Shown here in pieces: positions 21,480 through 32,462 of a stretch of 64,000 bases of DNA. A program made the position numbers and the translations under genes. The notes beneath the pieces were generated by a model. The model searched no databases. It was not told the origin of the DNA and was given only the letters and a program-made list of their open reading frames with translations. Origin of the DNA: Hydractinia symbiolongicarpus (Eukaryota; Cnidaria; Hydrozoa; Anthoathecata; Hydractiniidae); contig NC_079886.1 of the NCBI RefSeq assembly GCF_029227915.1, positions 20,372,501 to 20,436,500 on the forward strand, given 5' to 3'. How positions within the stretch are numbered: position 1 is the stretch's first letter; each line of letters begins with the position of its first letter.

Positions 21480-22375
21480 CGCAGACATCAAAGCTTTCAT
21501 AGAGGAATGTGAGATGAAGCGTGTGGATCTGAAGGATGGTGAGTTTTGGAGCAAAGCCTACCTGCCAGCGGTAAAAACTATAAAAACCCCAGGAGCATAC
21601 GAAGGGCAAATGGTCTTCGATCATGTGCAGAGCAAGATCATAAGCACGCGTGCGCCTCTGTTTTGATGCAGACCTCTTTCAGACTGGTTGCGGAAGAAGA
21701 GATGTATCTACGCTATGGATGTTAAGGAAGAGAGAACGGCCAATCTATGCTTCTTGAGACGTTTAGCGGTAAAAAATAGGCTAACGTAGAACATGGAACA
21801 GAGTTCCTTACAAGGCCAGCTCTTGCCTTAGCTCGAGAGTACTCCAAGGCAAAGCTAAAGCGTTGGAAGGTATCGCAAAGCACTTCAAAAAAATCTCGTT
21901 TTAGTCTAAGTCAAACAAGGAGAAAGCACCATGGCGACCCGTCTATGGTCAGAAACAGCACGTGAAGGGGCTAGATGACATCGCTATTGGAATGTTGGAA
22001 TACCACTCATTCTACATTGAAGATATGAAGGTGTTGACAAAAGCGCTGGAGCGCAAGGTAATTTGCCAGCTCTTCACTGAAGCCTGGAATCTTATGCAGC
22101 ATAATGTGCTAAAGGTGAAAAATTGAAACGTATGCAGAGCAGGTCGGAGAAGGTATTTTACGGTGAAGGTTTTAGCTACACTGCATCTCAATGGTTAGAA
22201 CACATGTTGAGTGAAACTCGAGGACATATACACCACGCACTCTGCGAACATGGCGGAGAGCGTGTTGTATGTGATGGAGAAGGGAACGAGTGGAAAGTAT
22301 ACGGCTATGAACCTATCATGAAGACCATCTACGAGTACCATGGATGAAATGCCACGGATGTCCCTGTTAAGTTGG
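21480..22375 (+). pseudogene. PolB2: N-terminal part of a second Polinton DNA polymerase (broken)
   Basis: Pieces in order are KRVDLKDGEFWSKAYLPAVK, GAYEGQMVFDHVQSKIIS, LARE..KLKRWKV and DDIAIGMLEYHSFYIEDMKV. Then come SRSEKVFYGEGFSYTASQW, HIHHALCEHGGERVVCDG and VYGYEPIMKTIYEYHG. The last phrase matches the GYxPxTxTxYEYHGC region ahead of the exonuclease domain in one branch of cnidarian Polinton polymerases, clearly different from the element A enzyme. A TGA at 21,664-21,666 and further stops occur. Coding similarity ends at about 22,369, where the inverted arm begins. The downstream exonuclease part survives only after unit 3 (32,088-32,460). Confidence 0.65.
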
Positions 22376-22380
22376 GACAG

Positions 22381-22596
22381 GGAGGGAAAAGAGATCCCAG
22401 AATAATCGAGGTTGTTCAGGATAGATTAGAGGACCAGGAAAAGTGCATGAAAGCCGTTGCAGAGTATCCCTCTATGGTCGCATATGTTCCTGATTATTTC
22501 CTGGATATGAAAACATGCACGAGAGACGTTGCAGAAGCTCGATTTTTGAGTGCTGCATTGCACAAAAATAAGAAGCGGATAGGCATGGCGTATTGA
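22381..22596 (+). pseudogene. DUF4116-2 C-terminal copy, right arm unit 1
   Basis: Open frame beginning inside the arm: GGKRDPRIIEVVQDRLEDQE, MVAYVPDYFLDMKTCTRDVA and the end KNKKRIGMAY. It is the reversed copy of the 3' half of 20,288-19,872 without its start, joined to PolB2 sequence. Confidence 0.75.
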
Positions 22597-22863
22597 GAGG
22601 TGATCAATTTTTTTTGTGATTCAGTATATTTTATGCTTTAGAAGAGCCGTAATAAAAACGATGAAAGAATAGTGCGATAATTGTGAATGTGTACTTGATG
22701 AATATGATAGATGCAAATGTGGTAAAAAAATTATGGTTAAAGGTAAAATATTATGTTGGCGCTGTTATCATAAATATACGTTATATAACGGTGGTTTTTG
22801 TAAATGCTTGTTAAAGAACTAAAAAAAGATGTATTAATCAAATTTTTCATATAAATAAAAGAG

Positions 22864-23340
22864 ATGTTTAAATTTGGAGACTAAATGATTAAATTAAAAG
22901 AGTTTTACAGTAATGTAACACCGTACATATTGAAGATGTGAAAATTGAAAGCCTAGTGGTGTGTGATTCCATAACAGCAAACAAAGGTAAAGATGAACAG
23001 TTTGTGATTGGATATCATGACAAGGACGGCAACCTATCCCCGTTACTAAAAAAAGCCCCTAAAAAAGTCTACTCTCAGGGTGTCTCACAACATAGTCAGA
23101 ATTCAGCGTTAACCATGTCGTTCGATCTTGGTTATTATCCTGAATTTTTAGAAAAATATGAAGAAATCTTAAAAAAGTGGAGTGGGAAAGTGGGGCTTGC
23201 TTCACCAACCTAGGTGTGAAGAAAGATCGTTATATCAACCCCAAATCAAACAGGAGAAAATGGCCACTGGGTATCACGAATTTAGAACATCAGGATCTGT
23301 ATGTTTCATCAGAATCATATATCCCTGTAGTATTCCCAGA
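22864..23340 (+). pseudogene. virion-type protein copy (MFKFGD), right arm unit 1
   Basis: Copy of 19,604-19,122. MFKFGD is followed at once by TAA; reading resumes with MIKLKEFYSNVTPY and, after a one-base loss, MKIESLVVCDSITANKGK to KKAPKKVYSQGVSQHSQNSA. A further shift follows EEILKK. The early stop and losses show it is dead, unlike the left-arm copy. Confidence 0.75.
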
Positions 23341-24269
23341 GTAAGCATCACAAAAAAATTCCAACGAATTACCTTAATAATCCCTTTCGGGTTGGCTGGG
23401 ATGGGCAAGCATTGGATTACTGAACATTCAGGTAAATATTGCAGCTCATTGTGCAACAACAGCATTAGGCATATCTGCTAAACATATGACAGGATCTTTA
23501 CCCCTTGTCAACGCGATATTAACATTTTTTCTTTACTACCACATGCGTCGTATATTAGGAAAAATGCCTTTTAACGATGGGTTTAGTCAAAACAAAAATC
23601 CTTATTCAACATCTGGATTTGCGCAAGAATGTCGTGAATACGGTGCACATCCCCAAGGTATGTATAAATTTAAAGCAGTAGGTGCTTCACTAACCAATGG
23701 TTAATGGCGGCCACAAATTGCTGGGGATTATGCAAAATTTATCATGTCAACAAGCCAAGGGATGACATCAGAAGGTTTGACAAAACTTAGTGACAGTGTT
23801 CGGGTATATGTGGTCTTGATACTTGGTCACAGGCGGAAGCAAAAGCATCCTTGCTGGGTTCTCGTGCAGATAACTATGCAGTGAGACAAATTCTATTACA
23901 AAAATTTGAAAGCATGGTGCTGAGGAAAGAAAATATAGGAGTGATATAACACAATTCCAAAATGTGCTGCAATATGCCAGAATTCCAATCAATTTTGCTG
24001 TTATGCCAACCGTGTACATGTTACCATAAGACATGAATCTTCATATTGGTAAAATTGAGGGCTATAATAATAATAAAAATAATGTCTTGATTGCACCTGA
24101 TAATGTGAACGTTGGGGTTCAGGTTGATCTGAATAAGGTGAAGAAGCGCACGGAGATGTTTAAAAAAAAGGCAAACCTTGGGGTTCAGGTCGATCTAAAT
24201 AAGATGAAGAAGCCTGATCCTCATCCAACGAAGACCCCCGAGAAGCGGGTGCCACAATTTCAGACCTAG
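23341..24269 (+). pseudogene. conserved virion-type protein copy, right arm unit 1
   Basis: Reversed copy of 19,120-18,150. It shows NAILTFFLYYHMRRILGKM, NPYSTSGFAQECREYGAHPQ, then TAA after LTNG, LTKLSDSVRVYVVLILG, and a clean 78-codon end from MNLHIGKIEGYNNNKNN through two VQVDLNKxKK units to VPQFQT at 24,269. The final frame is better preserved here than in the left arm. Confidence 0.65.
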
Positions 24270-24329
24270 GAAGCAGATGGCGAAGCTCAGCACATTGTGC
24301 AGCGACATGCAGATATAAAGGCTGTACTA

Positions 24330-24664
24330 ATCACGACCAGAATAGGTATAATATATTAGGTTAAAATAAATAAATGTGGAGTCTAGTGTTTTAAGGTAAC
24401 CTGTATCTTTATCCACGCGAAAATCATTATAATGTCTCGCATTTAGTTCAATATTTACTCCCTCCTTAAGATATTTATAGAGAGAGTCAATCTTTGTCCT
24501 TTTAGTCCGTTCCTCCTGGCTTAGTTTGGTGCCTGCGTTTGACGCACTTCCGGTGCTGGCGTTATCGCTACAGGCCGTACAGGCCTAGTAAAAAACCCAT
24601 CATCATTATCATTACTATGAAGATCATTCTCATGTCAAAATTTTCCTTCATATCTTGGTTTATT
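24330..24664 (-). pseudogene. copy of the unidentified arm-edge ORF, unit 1
   Basis: Reverse-complement copy of the plus-strand ORF at 17,798-18,142, including RPVRP..., LSQEERTKRTKIDSLYKYL and the acidic N-terminal stretch. The ATG-side end is cut at the arm edge. Confidence 0.55.
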
Positions 24665-24741
24665 TAAAAACATGGGGCACCTTAACTAGGGTAGTAATGG
24701 TCGGGGTAGCTGTTCACTTTGTAGAAGGATGGCCAATGTCC

Positions 24742-24985
24742 CATAAGACATCAATCAATAGATAATTTTATAGCTTCTAGAATGCCCCAATCTAACGTAT
24801 AGACACGAATTTTTTGACTTTTTCAGTTTAAGTTTAATCTCCTCCCAGTCACTGAACATATTAGTTTTTTCATCAATCAATTTCATATCCGACCGCTCAT
24901 GGGGGTACCACGGGAACAGCTGTTTATTTTGTCGTCTCAAATATTTCAAGACTGTGTTAATAACTAGAGACTTTAACATCCTTGG
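24742..24985 (-). pseudogene. packaging ATPase, C-terminal fragment (unit 1/2 junction)
   Basis: Encodes KYLRRQNKQLFPWYPHERSD, then MKLIDEKTNMFSDWEEIKL, and ends RLGHSRSYKIIY, matching the end of the ATPase at 15,440-15,680. At about 24,970 it is fused by the tandem junction to the N-terminal part of a DUF4116-2 copy, giving a chimeric 108-codon frame. Confidence 0.85.
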
Positions 24986-25112
24986 GACAATTGCGATCGT
25001 ATAGAGGTCATCTGCAACAACAATATTACACAACAATATTACACATGTCAAACAATCTGTAATATTTTGCAACCAACTCATTTTCTCTTTATTTATTATA
25101 GTAACTTTTAAT

Positions 25113-25908
25113 CAATAATTTTGTTTTGAATTTGGGCTCCAGTAATTTGGAAATCACTTGCTTTTCGTCCTCTGGCATGCACCAATCCCAATATCAAACT
25201 GGATGCCATGTTATCGGAAGCAACTCTTTCCTAATTTGAACCTTCTTGGCTTTAGGCTGAAGATAGACATCGAACAATTCAGATTCAAACACAGCCTTTG
25301 TACACATATGCTGAGTAAAAAAACTGTCTGGGATCCACTCTGGATTGAGAAGTTCGGGATCCTTTTCAATGGCTCTCGTCCACATGTATTGGCTCATGAG
25401 ATGATCTGGAAAACATGCGATAGTAGAGGGATCCTCTTCAACGGCTCTGATGTATATGTTTTGAGTCTTGAATCGATCTGAAACATAATCGAGCATAGAC
25501 TGGGCTTCTTCAACGGCTCTCTTGCACATGTCCTAAGTCATGAGATGCTCCGGAACATGCTCGATTAACCTCGAGAATCCTCTTCAACCACCCAATTGCA
25601 GATGTCCTGCGTCTTTAATTGATTAGGAATATAAATGAGTAGGCTGGGATCCTCCTCAACAACCATGGTGCACAATTCCTGGGTCTTGAATCGATCTAGA
25701 ATTTGCTGGATATATAGGGATCCTCTTCAATCACATTGTTATACATTTCCTGCGTCTTGAAATGTTCCGGGACATACTCAATCATATACATATTACCTTC
25801 AACTGCTTTATTACACAATTCCTGTGTCTTTAATTGATCCTGAACATACCCGAGCAACCAAGGATAATCCCCCGATGAATTGTGCATTGTATTTATAAAA
25901 AAACTCAT
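25113..25908 (-). pseudogene. DUF4116-type repeat protein 1, unit 2 copy
   Basis: Near-identical copy of 20,319-21,114, with the same stop between HPV and YWDWC. One visible change turns RHPV into WHPV at about 25,207, matching WHPD of the relative at 37.6 kb. Confidence 0.7.
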
Positions 25909-26273
25909 TTTATTTATTAAAACCTTTCTTGATCAATAAATCTTGACACGGACAGAAATTGACACCTCGCACATGATAAAGTCACACTCTGTCATTTATC
26001 GGTGAAGGTTTTTGTGCATGTGTTTGTCGGATTTTGTCGGATTAAGCGGATTTTCTGAATTTAGGGCATGAGCAGATGGGGTGTTAGAGGGTATAGGGGG
26101 ATGTATGGAGAAGCGGACAGTTTTGCGGTTTTAACAGTTTGTGTCAGAAACATCAACGATTTTCTTTGATTTTACAGGGGTGTTGGGGGATGGAGAGAGA
26201 AGCGGGGGTGTTTACACCGGAACCCAACACTTTGCGCAAAAACATACAAATAACTATTTCTGCTATCAATCAT

Positions 26274-27169
26274 CGCAGACATCAAAGCTTTCATAGAGGA
26301 ATGTGAGATAAAGCGTGTGGATCTGAAGGATGGTGAGTTTTGGAGCAAAGCCTACCTGCCAGCGGTAAAAATTATAAAAACCCCAGGAGCATACGAAGGG
26401 CAAATGGTCTTCGATCATGTGCAGAGCAAGATCATAAGCACGCGTGCGCCTCTGTTTTGATGCAGACCTCTTTCAGACTGGTTGCGGAAGAAGAGATGTA
26501 TCTACGCTATGGATGTTAAGGAAGAGAGAACGGCCAATCTATGCTTCTTGAGACGTTTAGCGGTAAAAAATAGGCTAACGTAGAACATGGAACAGAGTTC
26601 CTTACAAGGCCAGCTCTTGCCTTAGCTCGAGAGTACTCCAAGGCAAAGCTAAAGCGTTGGAAGGTATCGCAAAGCACTTCAAAAAAATCTCGTTTTAGTC
26701 TAAGTCAAACAAGGAGAAAGCACCATGGCGACCCGTCTATGGTCAGAAACAGCACGTGAAGGGGCTAGATGACATCGCTATTGGAATGTTGGAATACCAC
26801 TCATTCTACATTGAAGATATGAAGGTGTTGACAAAAGCGCTGGAGCGCAGGGTAATTTGCCAGCTCTTCACTGAAGCCTGGAATCTTATGCAGCATAATG
26901 TGCTAAAGGTGAAAAATTGAAACGTATGCAGAGCAGGTCGGAGAAGGTATTTTACGGTGAAGGTTTTAGCTACACTGCATCTCAATGGTTAGAACACATG
27001 TTGAGTGAAACTCGAGGACATATACACCACGCACTCTGCGAACATGGCGGAGAGCGTGTTGTATGTGATGGAGAAGGGAACGAGTGGAAAGTATACGGCT
27101 ATGAACCTATCATGAAGACCATCTACGAGTACCATGGATGAAATGCCACGGATGTCCCTGTTAAGTTGG
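26274..27169 (+). pseudogene. PolB2 N-terminal part, unit 2 copy
   Basis: Near-identical copy of 21,480-22,375, with the same TGA after APLF and the same later stops, so the duplication happened after the gene had died. Small differences include GAGATAAAG for GAGATGAAG at about 26,308. Confidence 0.65.
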
Positions 27170-27174
27170 GACAG

Positions 27175-27390
27175 GGAGGGAAAAGAGATCCCAGAATAAT
27201 CGAGGTTGTTCAGGATAGATTAGAGGACCAGGAAAAGTGCATGAAAGCCGTTGCAGAGTATCCCTCTATGGTCGCATATGTTCCTGATTATTTCCTGGAT
27301 ATGAAAACATGCACGAGAGACGTTGCAGAAGCTCGATTTTTGAGTGCTGCATTGCACAAAAATAAGAAGCGGATAGGCATGGCGTATTGA
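27175..27390 (+). pseudogene. DUF4116-2 C-terminal copy, right arm unit 2
   Basis: Same as 22,381-22,596, 4,794 bases downstream, with no visible change in the 74-codon frame. Confidence 0.75.
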
Positions 27391-27657
27391 GAGGTGATCA
27401 ATTTTTTTTGTGATTCAGTATATTTTATGCTTTAGAAGAGCCGTAATAAAAACGATGAAAGAATAGTGCGATAATTGTGAATGTGTACTTGATGAATATG
27501 ATAGATGCAAATGTGGTAAAAAAATTATGGTTAAAGGTAAAATATTATGTTGGCGCTGTTATCATAAATATACGTTATATAACGGTGGTTTTTGTAAATG
27601 CTTGTTAAAGAACTAAAAAAAGATGTATTAATCAAATTTTTCATATAAATAAAAGAG

Positions 27658-28134
27658 ATGTTTAAATTTGGAGACTAAATGATTAAATTAAAAGAGTTTT
27701 ACAGTAATGTAACACCGTACATATTGAAGATGTGAAAATTGAAAGCCTAGTGGTGTGTGATTCCATAACAGCAAACAAAGGTAAAGATGAACAGTTTGTG
27801 ATTGGATATCATGACAAGGACGGCAACCTATCCCCGTTACTAAAAAAAGCCCCTAAAAAAGTCTACTCTCAGGGTGTCTCACAACATAGTCAGAATTCAG
27901 CGTTAACCATGTCGTTCGATCTTGGTTATTATCCTGAATTTTTAGAAAAATATGAAGAAATCTTAAAAAAGTGGAGTGGGAAAGTGGGGCTTGCTTCACC
28001 AACCTAGGTGTGAAGAAAGATCGTTATATCAACCCAAATCAAACAGGAGAAAATGGCCACTGGGTATCACGAATTTAGAACATCAGGATCTGTATGTTTC
28101 ATCAGAATCATATATCCCTGTAGTATTCCCAGAG
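27658..28134 (+). pseudogene. virion-type protein copy (MFKFGD), right arm unit 2
   Basis: Same as 22,864-23,340, including the TAA after MFKFGD. One C is missing at about 28,035 in a C run (four C in unit 1, three here), which changes the local frame and is the main indel between the units. Confidence 0.75.
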
Positions 28135-29062
28135 TAAGCATCACAAAAAAATTCCAACGAATTACCTTAATAATCCCTTTCGGGTTGGCTGGGATGGGCA
28201 AGCATTGGATTACTGAACATTCAGGTAAATATTGCAGCTCATTGTGCAACAACAGCATTAGGCATATCTGCTAAACATATGACAGGATCTTTACCCCTTG
28301 TCAACGCGATATTAACATTTTTTCTTTACTACCACATGCGTCGTATATTAGGAAAAATGCCTTTTAACGATGGGTTTAGTCAAAACAAAAATCCTTATTC
28401 AACATCTGGATTTGCGCAAGAATGTCGTGAATACGGTGCACATCCCCAAGGTATGTATAAATTTAAAGCAGTAGGTGCTTCACTAACCAATGGTTAATGG
28501 CGGCCACAAATTGCTGGGGATTATGCAAAATTTATCATGTCAACAAGCCAAGGGATGACATCAGAAGGTTTGACAAAACTTAGTGACAGTGTTCGGGTAT
28601 ATGTGGTCTTGATACTTGGTCACAGGCGGAAGCAAAAGCATCCTTGCTGGGTTCTCGTGCAGATAACTATGCAGTGAGACAAATTCTATTACAAAAATTT
28701 GAAAGCATGGTGCTGAGGAAAGAAAATATAGGAGTGATATAACACAATTCCAAAATGTGCTGCAATATGCCAGAATTCCAATCAATTTTGCTGTTATGCC
28801 AACCGTGTACATGTTACCATAAGACATGAATCTTCATATTGGTAAAATTGAGGGCTATAATAATAATAAAAATAATGTCTTGATTGCACCTGATAATGTG
28901 AACGTTGGGGTTCAGGTTGATCTGAATAAGGTGAAGAAGCGCACGGAGATGTTTAAAAAAAAGGCAAACCTTGGGGTTCAGGTCGATCTAAATAAGATGA
29001 AGAAGCCTGATCCTCATCCAACGAAGACCCCCGAGAAGCGGGTGCCACAATTTCAGACCTAG
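28135..29062 (+). pseudogene. conserved virion-type protein copy, right arm unit 2
   Basis: Same as 23,341-24,269, with the identical stop after LTNG and the identical 78-codon C-terminal frame ending VPQFQT at 29,062. Confidence 0.65.
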
Positions 29063-29122
29063 GAAGCAGATGGCGAAGCTCAGCACATTGTGCAGCGACA
29101 TGCAGATATAAAGGCTGTACTA

Positions 29123-29457
29123 ATCACGACCAGAATAGGTATAATATATTAGGTTAAAATAAATAAATGTGGAGTCTAGTGTTTTAAGGTAACCTGTATC
29201 TTTATCCACGCGAAAATCATTATAATGTCTCGCATTTAGTTCAATATTTACTCCCTCCTTAAGATATTTATAGAGAGAGTCAATCTTTGTCCTTTTAGTC
29301 CGTTCCTCCTGGCTTAGTTTGGTGCCTGCGTTTGACGCACTTCCGGTGCTGGCGTTATCGCTACAGGCCGTACAGGCCTAGTAAAAAACCCATCATCATT
29401 ATCATTACTATGAAGATCATTCTCATGTCAAAATTTTCCTTCATATCTTGGTTTATT
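29123..29457 (-). pseudogene. copy of the unidentified arm-edge ORF, unit 2
   Basis: Same as 24,330-24,664, reversed relative to 17,798-18,142. Confidence 0.55.
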
Positions 29458-29547
29458 TAAAAACATGGGGCACCTTAACTAGGGTAGTAATGGTCGGGGT
29501 AGCTGTTCACTTTGTAGAAGGATGGCCAATGTCCCATAAGACATCAA

Positions 29548-30134
29548 TCAATAGATAATTTTATAGCTTCTAGAATGCCCCAATCTAACGTATAGACACG
29601 AATTTTTTGACTTTTTCAGTTTAAGTTTAATCTCCTCCCAGTCACTGAACATATTAGTTTTTTCATCAATCAATTTCATATCCGACCGCTCATGGGGGTA
29701 CCACGGGAACAGCTGTTTATTTTGTCGTCTCAAATATTTCAAGACTGTGTTAATAACTAGAGACTATGCTTCAATGTCTGCCCGAGATGGCTAATTCAAG
29801 AAGAGACTGTCGTTTTTATCGAGTTTTTCGTCTGCTATCATATCATCGATAATGAACAGACTTTCCTCATCGGCTAGCAATGACGATAACTTTTCAATCA
29901 ATTCAAAAAGTTGTTCCTTGAGATTTAACAGGAACACATAGTTATCTTGCCAAAGCGAGGATCTCTCGAGGTATGTGCTATTCCATTGTATAGTTGGGCA
30001 CAGGATATTAATTTTGGGAAATGCCTGAAGAACTCATTTTAAAGAATATTAAGGACACACTCTGTGTTTCCACAGCCTGTTGGTCCTGTAACTATCGCCG
30101 AATCGGGCTCTTTGACAACGTCTATTTAAGCCAT
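29548..30134 (-). pseudogene. packaging ATPase, second copy with Walker A mutation
   Basis: Homologous to 15,440-16,017. The start reads ATG GCT TAA, a stop at codon 3. The P-loop reads GPTGCGNTE because the invariant Lys codon has become AAC, so ATP hydrolysis would be lost even without the stop. Walker B (IIDDMIADE) and the C-terminal WYPHERSDMKLIDEKTN and RLGHSRSYKIIY are present. It also keeps KYLRRQNKQLF, a segment partly deleted in the element A copy. The C-terminal part lies within tandem unit 2. Confidence 0.85.
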
Positions 30135-30265
30135 GTACTTTAATACTCCACACTGTGAAATCAGTTATCTATGAAGTTAAGCTGGGCATCGCTCAGTAGG
30201 TAGATATAACATTTATAATCTCCAGTTCCGTCGGCCTTTTTCGTTATATGGAGTTATACCATCAC

Positions 30266-30634
30266 TTACATGCTGGAGAGTTTTTCTGTAACCGTCCAGC
30301 TCTGCGTCAGGAAATGATCAAAAAGCGCATATTGTCCTATTGTGATTATTGAATCGTGGTTACCAAAAAGGTTCACAATTTTCCCGTACTGATCTATGCC
30401 AAGCATAGCGGATGAATACAACTCAATTGGTGAACCTTCCACAGTGACCGAGATTTTTTCAATCTTCAGATAATAAAAATTTTCAGTAACACCGCTATAA
30501 GGGTTAGCTTTTGATGGGTCTTTAAACAGTAACAGCACCCTTTTTAAACTTTTCGCAGGGGTGTCGATTTGAAGATTGAGGCTTGTCTCTTCTTTTTTCA
30601 TAGTCATCACTTAACTGCGAAGAACTTTCTCAAA
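30266..30634 (-). pseudogene. major capsid protein, C-terminal fragment (second copy)
   Basis: Encodes MKKEETSLNLQIDTPAKSLK, NPYSGVTENFYYLKIEKISV, VEGSPIELYSSAML and VNLFGNHDSIITIGQYALF, matching the end of the capsid gene at 16,171-16,530. At 30,634 it stops in FEKVLRS and is fused to DUF4116 sequence of unit 3, making a 73-codon chimera (EEDPYI then FEKVLRS). Confidence 0.8.
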
Positions 30635-30635
30635 A

Positions 30636-30832
30636 ATATAGGGATCCTCTTCAATCACATTGTTATACATTTCCTGCGTCTTGAAATGTTCCGGGACATA
30701 CTCAATCATATACATATTACCTTCAACTGCTTTATTACACAATTCCTGTGTCTTTAATTGATCCTGAACATACCCGAGCAACCAAGGATAATCCCCCGAT
30801 GAATTGTGCATTGTATTTATAAAAAAACTCAT
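30636..30832 (-). pseudogene. DUF4116-1 N-terminal fragment, unit 3
   Basis: MSFFINTMHNSSGDYPWLLG through MIEYVPEHFKTQEMYNNVIE to EEDPYI, then cut by the junction with capsid sequence. Same as the first 65 codons of the unit 1 gene. Confidence 0.7.
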
Positions 30833-32087
30833 TTTATTTATTAAAACTTTTCTTGATCAATAAATCTTGACACGGACAGAAATTGACACCTCGCGCATGA
30901 TAAAGTCACACTCTGTCATTTATCGGTGAAGGTTTTTGTGCATGTGTTTGTCGGATTTTGTCGGATTAAGCGGATTTTCTGAATTTAGGGCATGAGCAGA
31001 TGGGGTGTTAGGGGGTATAGGGGGATGTATGGAGAAGCGGACAGTTTTGCGGTTTTAACAGTTTTTGTCAGAAACATCAACGATTTTCTTTGATTTTACA
31101 GGGGTGTTGGGGGATGGAGAGAGAAGCGGGGGTGTTTACACCGGAACCCAACACTTTGCGCAAAAACATACAAATAACTATTTCTGCTATCAATCATCGC
31201 AGACATCAAAGCTTTCATAGAGGAATGTGAGATGAAGCGTGTGGATCTGAAGGATGGTGAGTTTTGGAGCAAAGCCTACCTGCCAGCGGTAAAAACTATA
31301 AAAACCCCAGGAGCATACGAAGGGCAAATGGTCTTCGATCATGTGCAGAGCAAGATCATAAGCACGCGTGCGCCTCTGTTTTGATGCAGACCTCTTTCAG
31401 ACTGGTTGCGGAAGAAGAGATGTATCTACGCTATGGATGTTAAGGAAGAGAGAACGGCCAATCTATGCTTCTTGAGACGTTTAGCGGTAAAAAATAGGCT
31501 AACGTAGAACATGGAACAGAGTTCCTTACAAGGCCAGCTCTTGCCTTAGCTCGAGAGTACTCCAAGGCAAAGCTAAAGCGTTGGAAGGTATCGCAAAGCA
31601 CTTCAAAAAAATCTCGTTTTAGTCTAAGTCAAACAAGGAGAAAGCACCATGGCGACCCGTCTATGGTCAGAAACAGCACGTGAAGGGGCTAGATGACATC
31701 GCTATTGGAATGTTGGAATACCACTCATTCTACATTGAAGATATGAAGGTGTTGACAAAAGCGCTGGAGCGCAAGGTAATTTGCCAGCTCTTCACTGAAG
31801 CCTGGAATCTTATGCAGCATAATGTGCTAAAGGTGAAAAATTGAAACGTATGCAGAGCAGGTCGGAGAAGGTATTTTACGGTGAAGGTTTTAGCTACACT
31901 GCATCTCAATGGTTAGAACACATGTTGAGTGAAACTCGAGGACATATACACCACGCACTCTGCGAACATGGCGGAGAGCGTGTTGTATGTGATGGAGAAG
32001 GGAACGAGTGGAAAGTATACGGCTATGAACCTATCATGAAGACCATCTACGAGTACCATGGATGAAATGCCACGGATGTCCCTGTTA
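30636..32087. repeat. partial third unit (1.45 kb)
   Basis: Direct copy of about 20,918-22,369 (and 25,712-27,163): the start of DUF4116-1, the divergent spacer and the PolB2 fragment. At 32,087 it does not enter the inverted arm but runs on into more PolB2 sequence, so it shows the arrangement before the arm was inserted. Confidence 0.9.
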
Positions 32088-32460
32088 GCCAGAACCTTAT
32101 ACGTACCGTTACTAACAGACGCAAAAGAAGGAGGATATGATACAGAACAGGGATACAACCTTGTTACAGTGTTGGAATATGAAAATCCTACCAAGAGCAT
32201 CTGATATTTCAAGAAAACGATTACAGCATACCCTTTTTATATTGTGTTTGATTTCGAGGCCCTCTTGCTGCCTATAAATAGGAGACAAACAACAGACCTG
32301 ATGCATTTATCAGAGCTATACCAGTAAGTGTCGGTATTAATAATAGTCTGAATGGCAATCCAACGTTCCTAGAAAATGAAGATCCTAAAGTTTTAGAGAA
32401 ATTATTCGTAGAGGAGCTAGAAAAGACGCACGCTTGCCTGCGGTTGAGTCTGATAAAGTC
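31198..32460 (+). pseudogene. PolB2 N-terminal and exonuclease part, unit 3 (longest copy)
   Basis: The first 890 bases copy 21,480-22,369. From 32,088 new sequence continues the protein: TLYVPLLTDAKEGGYDTEQG, YNLVTVLEYENPTK, then YIVFDFEALLLPINRRQTTD with the Exo I pair D-x-E, and PVSVGINNSLNGNPTFLENE up to about 32,430. This is the expected order for a Polinton polymerase exonuclease domain, here of a branch using DFEA instead of DFES. Several frame shifts and the shared TGA after APLF break it. The catalytic polymerase domain is absent downstream. Confidence 0.65.
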
Positions 32461-32462
32461 AG

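Larger units (their letters stand above)
22378..24664 (-). repeat. inverted repeat, right arm (2.29 kb)
   Basis: Reverse complement of 17,804-20,091. The loop between arms is about 2.29 kb. The arm begins inside PolB2 coding sequence and ends at the 79 bp junction fragment. It has more coding lesions than the left arm; for example a CAA codon near the start of the virion gene has become TAA. Confidence 0.9.
20178..24970. repeat. tandem duplication unit 1 (4,793 bp)
   Basis: This block is repeated head to tail by 24,971-29,763 with only a handful of differences over 4.79 kb, including an extra base at about 25,134 and a lost base at about 28,035. It holds the start of DUF4116-2, all of DUF4116-1, the PolB2 fragment, the inverted right arm and a piece of ATPase. 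The junction reads CTAGAGA followed by CTTTAACATCC. Confidence 0.95.
24971..29763. repeat. tandem duplication unit 2 (4,793 bp)
   Basis: Head-to-tail copy of 20,178-24,970, nearly identical. Beyond 29,763 the ATPase sequence continues to its start, whereas at the end of unit 1 it is cut by the junction. Unit 2 therefore keeps the ancestral right-hand connection. Confidence 0.95.
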
